In this document: positions 53,486-62,899 of the stretch, one piece after another | Numbering within the stretch: the stretch's first letter is position 1 | Layout of the letters: every line of letters starts with the position of its first letter | Source of the DNA: [Eubacterium] hominis | GTDB lineage: Bacteria > Bacillota_I > Bacilli_A > Erysipelotrichales > Erysipelotrichaceae | Direction: 5' to 3' | DNA length: 64,000 nucleotides | NCBI GenBank assembly: GCA_014337235.1 | Contig: CP060636.1 | Coordinates: 3,586,912-3,650,911 of the forward strand | The notes under the pieces: model-generated | The model's database searches: none | Told to the model about the DNA's origin: nothing | The model's input: only the letters and a program-made list of their open reading frames with translations | Program-made: the position numbers and the translations under genes

Positions 53486-55372
53486 TTATATTTTCCAAGC
53501 CATTTTCGCTTTTTTCTGATGATTTCCAATACCAATTTTTATCGCATCATCACCATAATGTTTATCTAAAATTTGTGTCATCGCTTTATCCGCAGAAGCC
53601 AATAAGCAGTCTTCTTTGTCATTTTCTGCATACTTCATTTCTATGACGATATCTCGCTGGCCTTTTTTTGATTTCAAATATATATCTGCTCTTCCATATC
53701 CCTTTTCTTGATTACTCATGATCTCATAGCTATCACTTACGATGATGCATAGTCCCAAAAGCAAAACATGATAGCTGTTTTCATCCTTTAAATCAAAATA
53801 GCTGGGATAATTGAATAAGATTTCCTGATAGGCTTCTTCAAATTCTTTCATTTTTCCTTCTTGTATTAATTGAAACATACCTGCCACATCAACTTCATCC
53901 CACGCATAGATACGCATCATGATATATATTAAATCTTGTTTTACTTCTCCATTCACAATTCTTAATACATATTGATGATACGTAATTTTTTCCTTTATCG
54001 TCAGATATCCTGCATGTACCAATAATGCCCATAATTGTGTAGCACCACGCAATTCTATGTAGGCTCCTTCCAAAATACAATTGACCTTCATTTCACCTTT
54101 TTCTAGTAATTCAATATATTGCTTTTTTACTTTATTACTTGATTTTTCTAGTAATTGACAAACTACCTCATTACTTCCTGTGTTGATCCAGTAAGATGCT
54201 AAGACACCTTTATCTGCATAATTTATTACAGACCATGGATTATAGATTTCTATTCCTCCAATCGTATATCCATCATACATTTCTTTTACGTCCTGATTCA
54301 ATTCAAGATGATGTGCCTCTAATAATGTCCTGGTTTCATCTTCCGTAAATCCAAACACATCTTTATATTTTTCATCTTGCATACTGCATACTTCTAAATT
54401 GTTTAATCCTGAAAACAAGTTTTCTTTCGCAATTCTTTGAATACCAGTTAATACTCCTTTATACAAATATTCGTTATCTTTTAAAGCTGATGAAAACATT
54501 CCTGTTAGAAGATCTTTTACTTGTTCAGAATATTTACCAGCATAAGCACTCATAAATGGCGTGTCATATTCATCTACCAAAAGAATTACTCGCTTTTCAT
54601 ACTTTTTATATAAAAAGCGCATCAAAAGTTCAATTGCATTAATCACAGTCACTTCACCATTTATACTAATATCCGCATCTAACAAAACATCACAAATTTC
54701 TAATAACTGATTTGAAAGAAATCTATCTTTTACGCTTTGAAATTCATCATAATATCTTCCATATTCTTTAGAAAGTTCCATATATAATTGCTTTATTAAT
54801 TTTTCTTTTTTTCCTTTACAATCTTTTAGTGTCATAAATATCACTGGCCATTGATTCATTTCTTTTACATACTTTGTATGATAAATATAGGTATTTTTAA
54901 ATAATTCTTTACTTTCCTTTGTGATATCAAAAAACTCTGCCAGCATACTCATATTTAATGTTTTTCCGAATCTGCGAGGTCTTGTGATTAATGTTACCTC
55001 ATCATTCAGCGTTAATAATTCTTCAATCATTTTGGTTTTATCAACACAATAAGCGTTCTCATTTATAACATCACGATAATTGCTTATACCAATTGGCACA
55101 CGCTTCTCTTTTAAAATTTCCGTTTCATATAATACCTTTGGTTCTTCAACATAAAAGTCTTGCATATTCTTCTCATAGATATCTAATTTTCTTCTGCTGA
55201 TTGTTGCTATACATCCTTCATTCGTTAATCTGATATCCATTACAAAAGGGATTCCTCGTTCATTTAAAGCTTTCTCCAATGTTACAGCATCCATTAGTCC
55301 TTTAAGATTTACAATAATGTTTTCATCTTTATTACTCAAAACCTTTTCTATAATTCCATCTGTACTTTCCAT
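53486..55372 (-). CDS. AAA-ATPase-like / PD-(D/E)XK nuclease-like protein, copy 2
   Basis: 628 residues, same three-part layout as copy 1. N-terminal DIRLTNEGCIATISRRKLD (like copy 3), P-loop RPRRFGKTLNM, Walker B RVILLVDEYDTPFMS, nuclease RADIYLKSKKGQRDIVIEMKY. Its central block (LYMELSKEYGRYYDEFQSVK, LLDADISINGEVTVINAIEL) is unlike any other copy. The segment RIYAWDEVDVAGMFQLIQEG is also private. Second in the transcription order 3-2-1. The ATG follows GGGTGGTTAT. No lesions. Confidence 0.85.
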   Translation of the reverse strand: MESTDGIIEKVLSNKDENIIVNLKGLMDAVTLEKALNERGIPFVMDIRLTNEGCIATISRRKLDIYEKNMQDFYVEEPKVLYETEILKEKRVPIGISNYRDVINENAYCVDKTKMIEELLTLNDEVTLITRPRRFGKTLNMSMLAEFFDITKESKELFKNTYIYHTKYVKEMNQWPVIFMTLKDCKGKKEKLIKQLYMELSKEYGRYYDEFQSVKDRFLSNQLLEICDVLLDADISINGEVTVINAIELLMRFLYKKYEKRVILLVDEYDTPFMSAYAGKYSEQVKDLLTGMFSSALKDNEYLYKGVLTGIQRIAKENLFSGLNNLEVCSMQDEKYKDVFGFTEDETRTLLEAHHLELNQDVKEMYDGYTIGGIEIYNPWSVINYADKGVLASYWINTGSNEVVCQLLEKSSNKVKKQYIELLEKGEMKVNCILEGAYIELRGATQLWALLVHAGYLTIKEKITYHQYVLRIVNGEVKQDLIYIMMRIYAWDEVDVAGMFQLIQEGKMKEFEEAYQEILFNYPSYFDLKDENSYHVLLLGLCIIVSDSYEIMSNQEKGYGRADIYLKSKKGQRDIVIEMKYAENDKEDCLLASADKAMTQILDKHYGDDAIKIGIGNHQKKAKMAWKI

Positions 55373-55388
55373 ATAACCACCCTCTCCA

Positions 55389-57275
55389 TCACATTTTCCA
55401 AGTTATTCTAGCTTTCTTCTGATGATTTCCAATACCAATTTTTATCGCATCATCACCATAATGTTTATCTAAAATTTGTGTCATCGCTTTATCCGCAGAA
55501 GCCAATAAGCAGTCTTCTTTGTCATTTTCTGCATACTTCATTTCTATGACGATATCTCGCTGGCCTTTTTTTGATTTCAAATATATATCTGCTCTTCCAT
55601 ATCCCTTTTCTTGATTACTCATGATTTCATAGCTATCACTTACGATAATACATAATCCCAACATTAAAACATGATAGCTGTTTTCATCCTTTAAATCAAA
55701 ATAGCTGGGATAATTGAATAAGATTTCCTGATAGGCTTCTTCAAATTCTTTGATTTTTCCTTCTTGTATCATTTCAAACATCTCATATACATTACAATCA
55801 TCTAATGAAAAAATTCTTTTTAAAATTTGTATTAAATCTTGTTTTACTTCTCCATTTACAATCCTTAATACATACTCATCAAAGCCTAACTTTGCTTTTA
55901 TCGTCAGATATCCTGCATGTACCAATAACGCCCATAACTATGTAGCACCATGCAATTCTACATAGGCTCCTTCCAAAATACAATTGACCTTTATTTCACC
56001 TTTTTCTAATAATTCTACATATTGCTTTTTTACTTTATTACTTGATTTTTCTAATAATTGACAAACAACCTCATTACTTCCAGTGTTGATCCAATAAGAT
56101 GCTAAAACACCTTTATCTGCATAATTCAAAACAGACCATGGATTATAGATTTCTATTCCTCCAATCGTATAGCCATCATACATTTCTTTTACATCCTGAT
56201 TCAATTCAAGATGATGTGCCTTTAATAATGTTCTTGTTTCATCTTCCGTAAATCCAAACACATCTTTATATTTTTCATCCTGTATACTGCATACTTCTAA
56301 ATTGTTTAAACCAGAAAAAAGATTTTCTTTCGCAATTCTTTGTATACCTGTTAATACGCCTTTATACAAATATTCGTTATCTTTTAAAGCTGATGAAAGC
56401 ATTCCAGTCAAAAGATCTTTTACTTGTTCGTAATACTTACCAGTCAAGGCACTCATGAATGGTGTATCGTATTCATCTAGTAATAAAATCACCTGTTTAT
56501 TATATTTCTCATATAAAAATCTTATTAATAAACTCAATGCTTCTTGCATTAAAAACAGTTCTTTATCCGATTCCACATTTCTTAATAATATATCATAAAC
56601 TCTTTCAATTCTTTTTTTAAATCCTATTGACTTTATATTATCAAATTCCAAGGAATATTTATCATATTCATAAAGCAAATTTCCAATCAAGCTCTCCATC
56701 ATAAAACCTTCATCGCCTTTACAATCAAAAAAGCTTAAGAAAATCACTGGCCACTTATTCATTTCTTTGACATATTTTGTTTGGTAGATATAGGTATCTT
56801 TAAATATTTCTTTGCTATCCTTTGTGATATCGAAAAATTCTGCCAACATACTCATATTTAGTGTTTTTCCAAATCTGCGTGGGCGTGTGATTAATGTTAC
56901 TTGATCATTTAATCGTAATAGTTCTTCAATCATTTTGGTTTTATCTACATAATAGGCGTTTTCTTTCTTAACCATTCGATAATTACTCATACCAATTGGC
57001 ACATGCTTCTCTTTTGCATCATCAATATCGTATAATACCTTTGGTTCTTCAACATGAAAGTCTTGCATATCCTTCTCATAGATATCCAATTTTCTTCTGC
57101 TGATTGTTACTTTACATCCTTCATTCGTTAATCTGATATCCATAACAAAAGAAATCCCTCGTTCATTTAAAGCATTCTCCAATGTTACAGCATCCATTAA
57201 TTCTTTAAGATTTACATAAATGACTTCATCTTCATGACGCAAAATTTTCTCTATAATTCCATCTATAAATCCCAT
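55389..57275 (-). pseudogene. AAA-ATPase-like / PD-(D/E)XK nuclease-like protein, copy 3 (in-frame TAG)
   Basis: Two frames in register: 55938-57275 (N-domain and ATPase) and 55389-55925 (nuclease part), parted by TAG at 55938-55940. The other copies read GATQLWALLVHAG here, so the lesion is CAG (Gln) to TAG. Without it the protein would be 628 residues. P-loop RPRRFGKTLNM, Walker B QVILLLDEYDTPFMS and ADIYLKSKK...EMKY are all intact. Residues up to EEPKVLY follow copy 2, then DIDDAKEKHVPIGMSNYRM follows copy 1, a visible recombination switch. First gene under promoter A. The truncated 445-residue ATPase could still be made without its nuclease. Confidence 0.88.
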
Positions 57276-57304
57276 ATGTCCACCCTACCTTTTCATTTAC
57301 TGCC

Positions 57305-57346
57305 ATTATAACATTACATAGTTTTTTGTCCATCACATTATAATGT
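57305..57346 (-). promoter_or_regulatory. Promoter cassette A with 12-bp palindrome
   Basis: Minus strand: perfect palindrome ACATTATAATGT (57335-57346), then TGGACA (57327-57332), 16 bases, TATAAT (57305-57310). An almost identical cassette precedes copy 4. The palindrome touching the -35 could be an operator or an activator site. Confidence 0.7.
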
Positions 57347-57361
57347 ATATTTATATCGTAT

Positions 57362-57394
57362 AAATAATAATAAGTGCTATTTAACAGCACTTAC
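57362..57394 (-). terminator. Terminator of copy 4
   Basis: TAAGTGCT-GTTAAAT-AGCACTTA then TTATTATTT on the minus strand. It separates copy 4 from the copy 3-2-1 unit. Confidence 0.85.
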
Positions 57395-57429
57395 ATTAAT
57401 TTATTACTATTCGCTTTCATCTAGATTTT

Positions 57430-59325
57430 CTATTTCCAAGCCATATCCATATGCTTTCCATGATATGCGATACCAACCTTAAATGCATCTGGTGCATATT
57501 CTTCTTCTATGATCTGTTTTAACGCTTTTTCTGCTTCTTTCTTTAAACTGTTTGTAGTATCTTTTTGATATGATTCACTTTTTAAATATTTCAGTTCTAT
57601 TATGATATCCTGCTTTTGTTTTCTTGACTTTAAGAAAATATCACATCTTCCTGTACCCGTTTCTTGATTACTATGTATTTCATACTCTTCATGAAGCTTA
57701 TCTAAAAGAAGCACTAATAATATGTGATGTGCTTTTTCATTATCCAGATCATAATAGCTGTATCGTTCCTTCAAGATTTCAGTATATAACTCTTTAAATC
57801 TTGGCATATCTTTACTTGTTAATGCCTGTAACATTTTATTGATTTTTTTCTCATCTACTTTTAAATGGCTTAACATCATTTTCGATAATGCTGCTCTTGT
57901 TTCTCCATTCACGATCCTTACGATATAATCGCCTTCTTGTATTTCTTCTATGATCGTAAGAAAACCTGCATTGATCAATAATGCCCACAGATAATTATCT
58001 GTTTCTTCTTCCTGATAATTACTTTCTAAATCACATATTACTTCTACACTTCCTGTTTCTATCAATTCTTGATAATCATCGAAAAAGGACTGTGATACTT
58101 GTTTCAAAGAATCTTTAATGATTTGATTTCCTCCTGTGTTCACCCAATACCGCTTTAATTTTCCACTAGATGCGTATTTTACAATAGACCATGGATTATA
58201 GATTTCTTTATTTCCAATACGATAACCATCATACATGCTTTTTACTTCTTCACTCAATTTCAAATGATGACTTTCCAATAAGGCACGTGTTTCTTCTTCT
58301 GTAAAGCCAAACATATCTGCATATTTATCTTCCTGCATCGTACATACTTCTAGATTATTCAAGTCTGAAAACAAACTCTCTTTTGCGATTCTTTGAATAC
58401 CTGTCAAAACTCCTTTATACAACATGGAATTATCTTTGAGTGTCTTTAACAATAAACCTCTTAATATATCTTTTACATGATCATAATATTTCCCTGCATA
58501 TGCACTCATAAATGGAGTATCATATTCATCGATTAAAAGGATGACTTTTTTTTGATACTCTTTATTCAAAAATTCTATTAATCTATTCAATGAATTCTTT
58601 ATGAATACTACATTACTAAAATTATTTCCTTTTTTCAATTCTTCATATGTTTGACATAATTTATCTCTTAGTTCTTTTTCATCAAATGTTTTATAAATAG
58701 GATAATATTTTGCATACAAATCTTCCAAATGTTCAATCAAACTGCCGATCATGATATTTTCATTACCTTTGCAATCAAAAAAACTTAAGAAAATCACTGG
58801 CCACTTATTCATTTCTTTGACATATTTTGTTCGGTAGATATAGGTATCTTTAAACAATTCCCTACTATCTTTTGTGATATCAAAGAACTCTGCCAACATG
58901 CTCATATTTAGTGTTTTTCCAAACCTACGTGGGCGTGTGATTAATGTTACCTGATCATTCAGCTGTAATAACTCTTCAATCATTTTAGTTTTATCTACAC
59001 AATAAGCATTTTCTTTTTTTATCTCACGATAGTCACTTATACCGATCGGTACCCGTTTTTCTTTTGATTTTTCAACGTGATAAATAGAATTTGCTTCTTC
59101 TACATGTAAATCTTTAACGTCTTTCTCATACATCACCCTCTTTTCTCTGCCAATCACTGCATTACATCCTGTATTCGTCAATCGGATATCCATAACAAAA
59201 GGAATTCCTCGTCTTTTTAATTCTTCCTCTAAAGCTACTGCTTCTTTTAATTCTTTAAAATTTACACGAATGTTTCCATTTTTACAACTCCCAATTTTTT
59301 TTATTATTTCCTCTAAACAATCCAT
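57430..59325 (-). CDS. AAA-ATPase-like / PD-(D/E)XK nuclease-like protein, copy 4
   Basis: 631 residues. It shares N-domain type with copy 1 (EELKRRGIPFVMDIRLTN) and an almost identical central block (EHLEDLYAKYYPIYKTFDE, KGNNFSNVVFIKNSLNRLIE). It diverges strongly after Walker B (KVILLIDEYDTPFMSAYAG): RGLLLKTLKDNSMLYKG, SHHLKLSEEVKSMYDGYRIG, and a nuclease domain with GTGRCDIFLKSRKQKQDIIIELKYLK. The D...E-x-K set is intact. Separate transcription unit with its own cassette B and terminator. The ATG at 59325 follows GGGTGGTTAT; upstream frame not supported. Looks like the older lineage into which copy 1 sequence was exchanged, or the reverse. Confidence 0.85.
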   Translation of the reverse strand: MDCLEEIIKKIGSCKNGNIRVNFKELKEAVALEEELKRRGIPFVMDIRLTNTGCNAVIGREKRVMYEKDVKDLHVEEANSIYHVEKSKEKRVPIGISDYREIKKENAYCVDKTKMIEELLQLNDQVTLITRPRRFGKTLNMSMLAEFFDITKDSRELFKDTYIYRTKYVKEMNKWPVIFLSFFDCKGNENIMIGSLIEHLEDLYAKYYPIYKTFDEKELRDKLCQTYEELKKGNNFSNVVFIKNSLNRLIEFLNKEYQKKVILLIDEYDTPFMSAYAGKYYDHVKDILRGLLLKTLKDNSMLYKGVLTGIQRIAKESLFSDLNNLEVCTMQEDKYADMFGFTEEETRALLESHHLKLSEEVKSMYDGYRIGNKEIYNPWSIVKYASSGKLKRYWVNTGGNQIIKDSLKQVSQSFFDDYQELIETGSVEVICDLESNYQEEETDNYLWALLINAGFLTIIEEIQEGDYIVRIVNGETRAALSKMMLSHLKVDEKKINKMLQALTSKDMPRFKELYTEILKERYSYYDLDNEKAHHILLVLLLDKLHEEYEIHSNQETGTGRCDIFLKSRKQKQDIIIELKYLKSESYQKDTTNSLKKEAEKALKQIIEEEYAPDAFKVGIAYHGKHMDMAWK

Positions 59326-59353
59326 ATAACCACCCTGCCTTTTCTTTATTGTC

Positions 59354-59395
59354 ATTATAACATTGTATAGTTTTTTGTCCATCACATTATAATGT
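59354..59395 (-). promoter_or_regulatory. Promoter cassette B with 12-bp palindrome
   Basis: Palindrome ACATTATAATGT (59384-59395), TGGACA (59376-59381), 16-base spacer, TATAAT (59354-59359). Matches cassette A from the palindrome through to the ribosome site with few changes. Confidence 0.7.
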
Positions 59396-59440
59396 ATATT
59401 TAGTTGTAAATATTCTATATACTGTATAAATCACATTATA

Positions 59441-59466
59441 AAAAGCAGGCGATTTGCCTGCTTATT
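59441..59466 (-). terminator. Terminator of the second pilus locus
   Basis: AAGCAGGC-AAATC-GCCTGCTT followed by TTTATAA on the minus strand, starting at the stop of the last gene. Confidence 0.9.
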
Positions 59467-60148
59467 TACGTACTTCTAATGTATTATAATCATCATGCTC
59501 CACAATGATAATTGAACATAGTAATTTCTGATTTCGATCATAGACTTCATATCCATTTTCTGCATGTATATTCTGATTTAATGGTTTTAAACTTATTTGA
59601 TTATAAAGAAAATCCGTATTCATTTCTCTCAATAAGTTCTTTAAATCTTCTTCATCTTTCGTCTTTCTCATGATATAGCGTGGTTCATCTAATTCTGGTG
59701 TTCCAAAAATATGTCCCATCATCCAGTTTCGCAGTGGATGTTCTTTTACCTGCAAGGCACTTTCTTCAAATGGTATTTCATAAAAGTCATCATGAAAGTG
59801 CGTGACTTTCATTTTTCCTGTCCACCCTGCCATATATTGTGCCGTACCATATTCTTTTAAACCTCTGCTTCGCATATCCAGATATCCAAAATAACTCAGA
59901 AATAGCCAGACAAGCACAATCGCAAACCATTTATCAAATTTTTGACGTGTGGATATATCTGGTTCTATAATTAACAACACATAAAATGGAAATAGAAATC
60001 CTATAAACAGCAATATCAATAGTGTTTCAATTGCCTGATGATAGATCAACTCAGATAATGCCATGAAGATATATACGATTCCACTGGAAATGGCAATGAC
60101 CCATTTCACAATGCTTTTTCGTATGGTTGTATCCTGATCTTGTTTCAT
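59462..60148 (-). CDS. Membrane protein of the pilus locus, unknown
   Basis: 228 residues with three N-terminal hydrophobic helices (WVIAISSGIVYIFMALSELI, TLLILLFIGFLFPFYVLLII, WFAIVLVWLFLSYFGYL) and a soluble C-terminal half containing FHDDFYEIPFEESALQV and DLKNLLREMNTDFLYNQIS. No family recognised. One base downstream of pilT and probably co-transcribed with pilB-pilT, so it may be a pilus accessory factor. It ends at the locus terminator. Confidence 0.65.
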   Translation of the reverse strand: MKQDQDTTIRKSIVKWVIAISSGIVYIFMALSELIYHQAIETLLILLFIGFLFPFYVLLIIEPDISTRQKFDKWFAIVLVWLFLSYFGYLDMRSRGLKEYGTAQYMAGWTGKMKVTHFHDDFYEIPFEESALQVKEHPLRNWMMGHIFGTPELDEPRYIMRKTKDEEDLKNLLREMNTDFLYNQISLKPLNQNIHAENGYEVYDRNQKLLCSIIIVEHDDYNTLEVRK

Positions 60149-60149
60149 C

Positions 60150-61202
60150 TTACATGAGGTATTGCATTAATTCATCAGGATCATCACTGTATTTCTTAGC
60201 TGTTTCACGACTTACTTTGCCACTTCTAACTAACTGTGCCAATGAGAAGTTTAAAGTCATCATGCCATCCTTGATACCTGTTTGGATCTGGGAATTGATT
60301 TGATGTACTTTACTTTCACGAATAAGTGCACCTACAGCATCCGTTACGGTCATGATTTCCATGGCGGCAGCTCTTCCCTGCCCATCTGCGGTTGGCAATA
60401 ATTGCTGTGTGATGACAGCTTTTAAGATACCTGATAGCTGCATTCTGATCTGTGCTTGTTTATGCTGTGGGAATACGTCAATGATACGATCGATTGTCTT
60501 AGCGGCACCAATGGTATGCAGGGTACTGAATACCAAGTGACCAGTTTCTGCCAGGGTGATAACGGAACTGATGGTTTCATAGTCACGCATCTCCCCTACC
60601 AGGATAACATCAGGATCTTCACGCAATGCGGAACGAAGGGCTGTATCAAAAGAATCTACATCCCGTTCGATTTCACGCTGATGAATCATGGCACGTTTTG
60701 GCTGATAGACATACTCGATTGGATCTTCAATCGTCAATACATGACAGTCTTTATTTTCATTGATATAATCCATAACAGCCGCAAGTGTTGTTGATTTACC
60801 ACTACCGGTAGGTCCAGTTACCAATACCAGTCCACGAGGCTCCATGGCAAGTTTTTTTAATACCTCTGGCATATTTAATTCATCCAGTGTCTTGATTTCA
60901 TCATTGATGATACGCAAAGCCGCACATAGTTTTCCCTGCTGGCGATATATGTTTACCCTTTGACGATTGTTATCACTTGAAACATAGGTAAAGTCTAAGT
61001 CTTTTCCCTGTTTTAAATCATCCAGTTGAGCTTCATTGATCATGGATAAAATCATTTCCGTTGTTTGTGCATCATTCACATTCCCTGGATATTCCATCAG
61101 TTTTCCATTCCTTCGAATAATTGGTGCACCACCTACCTGTAAGTGTAAGTCACTGCATTTACTTGATCTGGCAAATGCCAGCATCTCATCTAACATACTC
61201 AT
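60150..61202 (-). CDS. pilT: Type IV pilus retraction ATPase PilT
   Basis: 350 residues. N-terminal PAS-like domain, Walker A GPTGSGKSTTLAAVMD, Asp box LTIEDPIEYVYQ, Walker B VILVGEMRDYET, His box GHLVFSTLHT, and the C-terminal GILKAVITQQLLP and NSQIQTG of true PilT. More canonical than the copy at 12.6 kb. AGGAGAAAAT precedes the ATG. 8 bases downstream of pilB. Retraction gives twitching or adhesion strength. Confidence 0.95.
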   Translation of the reverse strand: MSMLDEMLAFARSSKCSDLHLQVGGAPIIRRNGKLMEYPGNVNDAQTTEMILSMINEAQLDDLKQGKDLDFTYVSSDNNRQRVNIYRQQGKLCAALRIINDEIKTLDELNMPEVLKKLAMEPRGLVLVTGPTGSGKSTTLAAVMDYINENKDCHVLTIEDPIEYVYQPKRAMIHQREIERDVDSFDTALRSALREDPDVILVGEMRDYETISSVITLAETGHLVFSTLHTIGAAKTIDRIIDVFPQHKQAQIRMQLSGILKAVITQQLLPTADGQGRAAAMEIMTVTDAVGALIRESKVHQINSQIQTGIKDGMMTLNFSLAQLVRSGKVSRETAKKYSDDPDELMQYLM

Positions 61203-61210
61203 ATTTTCTC

Positions 61211-62884
61211 CTAATCAAGATAACTTGTGATCTTGTATAATTCATCCATTGTGGTGATTCCTTGTTTTACATAATCGATTGCCTGATCACGCAAGGTCTT
61301 TAAGTTTTGACTTGTTTTGACATAGGCATAGATATCATCAATATCGATTTTATTAGAAATCATCTTTCTTACTTCTTTATCAATCATGATTACTTCATGA
61401 ATTGCTGTTCTTCCTTTATAACCCGTGTGGTTACATAAGTGACAGCCTGCCCCTTTATAGATATATTTTACATCTTCACCTAATACTGAACGATCAAGTT
61501 CTGTTGTGGATATCTTTTCTTTACAATGCGGACATATCGTTTTGACTAATCGCTGGGAAATACTTCCAATCAGAGAGTTTGCGACCATGAATGGCTCTAC
61601 TCCCATATCTTCCAAACGAACGATAGTAGAAATAGCATCATTGGTATGCAATGAGCTTAATACCAAGTGACCGGTAATAGCGGCACGTACAGAAATACTT
61701 GCAGTTTCTCCATCACGTGTTTCTCCTACCAGGATAACATCCGGGTCCTGTCGCAATAATGCACGTAATCCCATTTCAAAGTCAAGTCCTGCCATATTGT
61801 TGATCTGCATCTGGTTACAACGTTCGATATTTTTTTCGACTGGATCTTCAATCGTTGAAATATTGATCTGACGTTTTGCCAACGTTTCCAATATCATATA
61901 TAGTGTCGTTGTCTTACCACTACCAGTAGGACCGGTAAAGTAGATAATTCCATGTGGCATCTCTAACATCTTACATATCTTTTCATAGTTTTCCTGAATC
62001 ATACCATACGTCTTGTTATGCATAATTGTCGTATTGCTGTTTAAGAAACGAAGTACTGCTTTTTCTCCATAAGAAGTTGGAATGATACTGACACGCAAGT
62101 TCATCTTTACACCATCAATCGTTGTCACAAAGTGACCATCCTGTGGTAATCGTTTTTCTGCGATATCCATATTTGCCATAATCTTAATACGTACAATCAA
62201 AGATGCATGCAGATTCTTCGCAAGTTGTACATAATCCACGATCATACCATCAATACGCATACGCACCATTGTCTTATCCTCATAAGCCTCAATATGGATA
62301 TCACTCGCATTCTGGTTATATCCACGACTCAACAAAGAATTAAACAACTTAACGATTGGGGTATCATCGGTTTCTGAATTAAACAGTTCTTCCTCGTTAA
62401 ACTCAAAAGAAGTAACGTTTTGATTGGCTGCCGTAGCAGCTTCTCTAGCCTTGATTTCCGCATAGTAATAATCAATTGCCTTTAATATCTCCGCCTTCTC
62501 ACAAAGTCCAATAGACAAGTTTAAGCCTGTTACTAAACGAACATCCTCAATCCCATAGAAATTCAAAGGATCGCTTGTGACAACGGTTAATACACCATTT
62601 TGTTCAGTAATGGCAATTAAATCATACTTTAAAGCCAGTGCCTTTGGAATCTTAGCGACCGCATCAACTTCAATATGACTCGTATTCAAATCCACAATTG
62701 GTTCATTCAGCTTATCACTCAATGCCTTCAACATCTGTTTCTCTGTGATAAATCCCAAATCAATCAAATGCTGACCTAAACGTCTGCTTCTATCTTTCTT
62801 CTGTTCTGCCAGTGCTGTTTGAAGCTGATCTTCATTAATGTATCCATACTCCTTCAGCACTTCCCCTATAGGTATATTCTTCAT
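61211..62884 (-). CDS. pilB: Type IV pilus assembly ATPase PilB/GspE
   Basis: 557 residues. N-terminal MshEN domain (YGYINEDQLQTALAEQ and RRLGQHLIDLGFI, a known c-di-GMP binding fold in this family), the ATPase with Walker A GPTGSGKTTTLYMIL, Walker B VILVGETRDGET, His box GHLVLSSLHT, and a zinc tetra-Cys (CPHC...GCHLCNHTG). Powers pilus extension. The gene pairs with pilT in one operon. It is the only PilB in the window, so it may also serve the distant pilC cluster at 12.6-16.2 kb. Confidence 0.96.
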   Translation of the reverse strand: MKNIPIGEVLKEYGYINEDQLQTALAEQKKDRSRRLGQHLIDLGFITEKQMLKALSDKLNEPIVDLNTSHIEVDAVAKIPKALALKYDLIAITEQNGVLTVVTSDPLNFYGIEDVRLVTGLNLSIGLCEKAEILKAIDYYYAEIKAREAATAANQNVTSFEFNEEELFNSETDDTPIVKLFNSLLSRGYNQNASDIHIEAYEDKTMVRMRIDGMIVDYVQLAKNLHASLIVRIKIMANMDIAEKRLPQDGHFVTTIDGVKMNLRVSIIPTSYGEKAVLRFLNSNTTIMHNKTYGMIQENYEKICKMLEMPHGIIYFTGPTGSGKTTTLYMILETLAKRQINISTIEDPVEKNIERCNQMQINNMAGLDFEMGLRALLRQDPDVILVGETRDGETASISVRAAITGHLVLSSLHTNDAISTIVRLEDMGVEPFMVANSLIGSISQRLVKTICPHCKEKISTTELDRSVLGEDVKYIYKGAGCHLCNHTGYKGRTAIHEVIMIDKEVRKMISNKIDIDDIYAYVKTSQNLKTLRDQAIDYVKQGITTMDELYKITSYLD

Positions 62885-62899
62885 AGGATCACTCTCCTT

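Noticed and set aside
2715-55940. Recoding of TAG or TGA as sense codons
   Set aside because: TAG ends the HAD, PrsA-like and class V aminotransferase genes and TGA ends the sigma and anti-sigma genes at sensible points, and no suppressor tRNA is in the window.
51573-59385. CRISPR or direct-repeat array
   Set aside because: The repetition is at gene scale with coding variation; no short spaced repeats are present.
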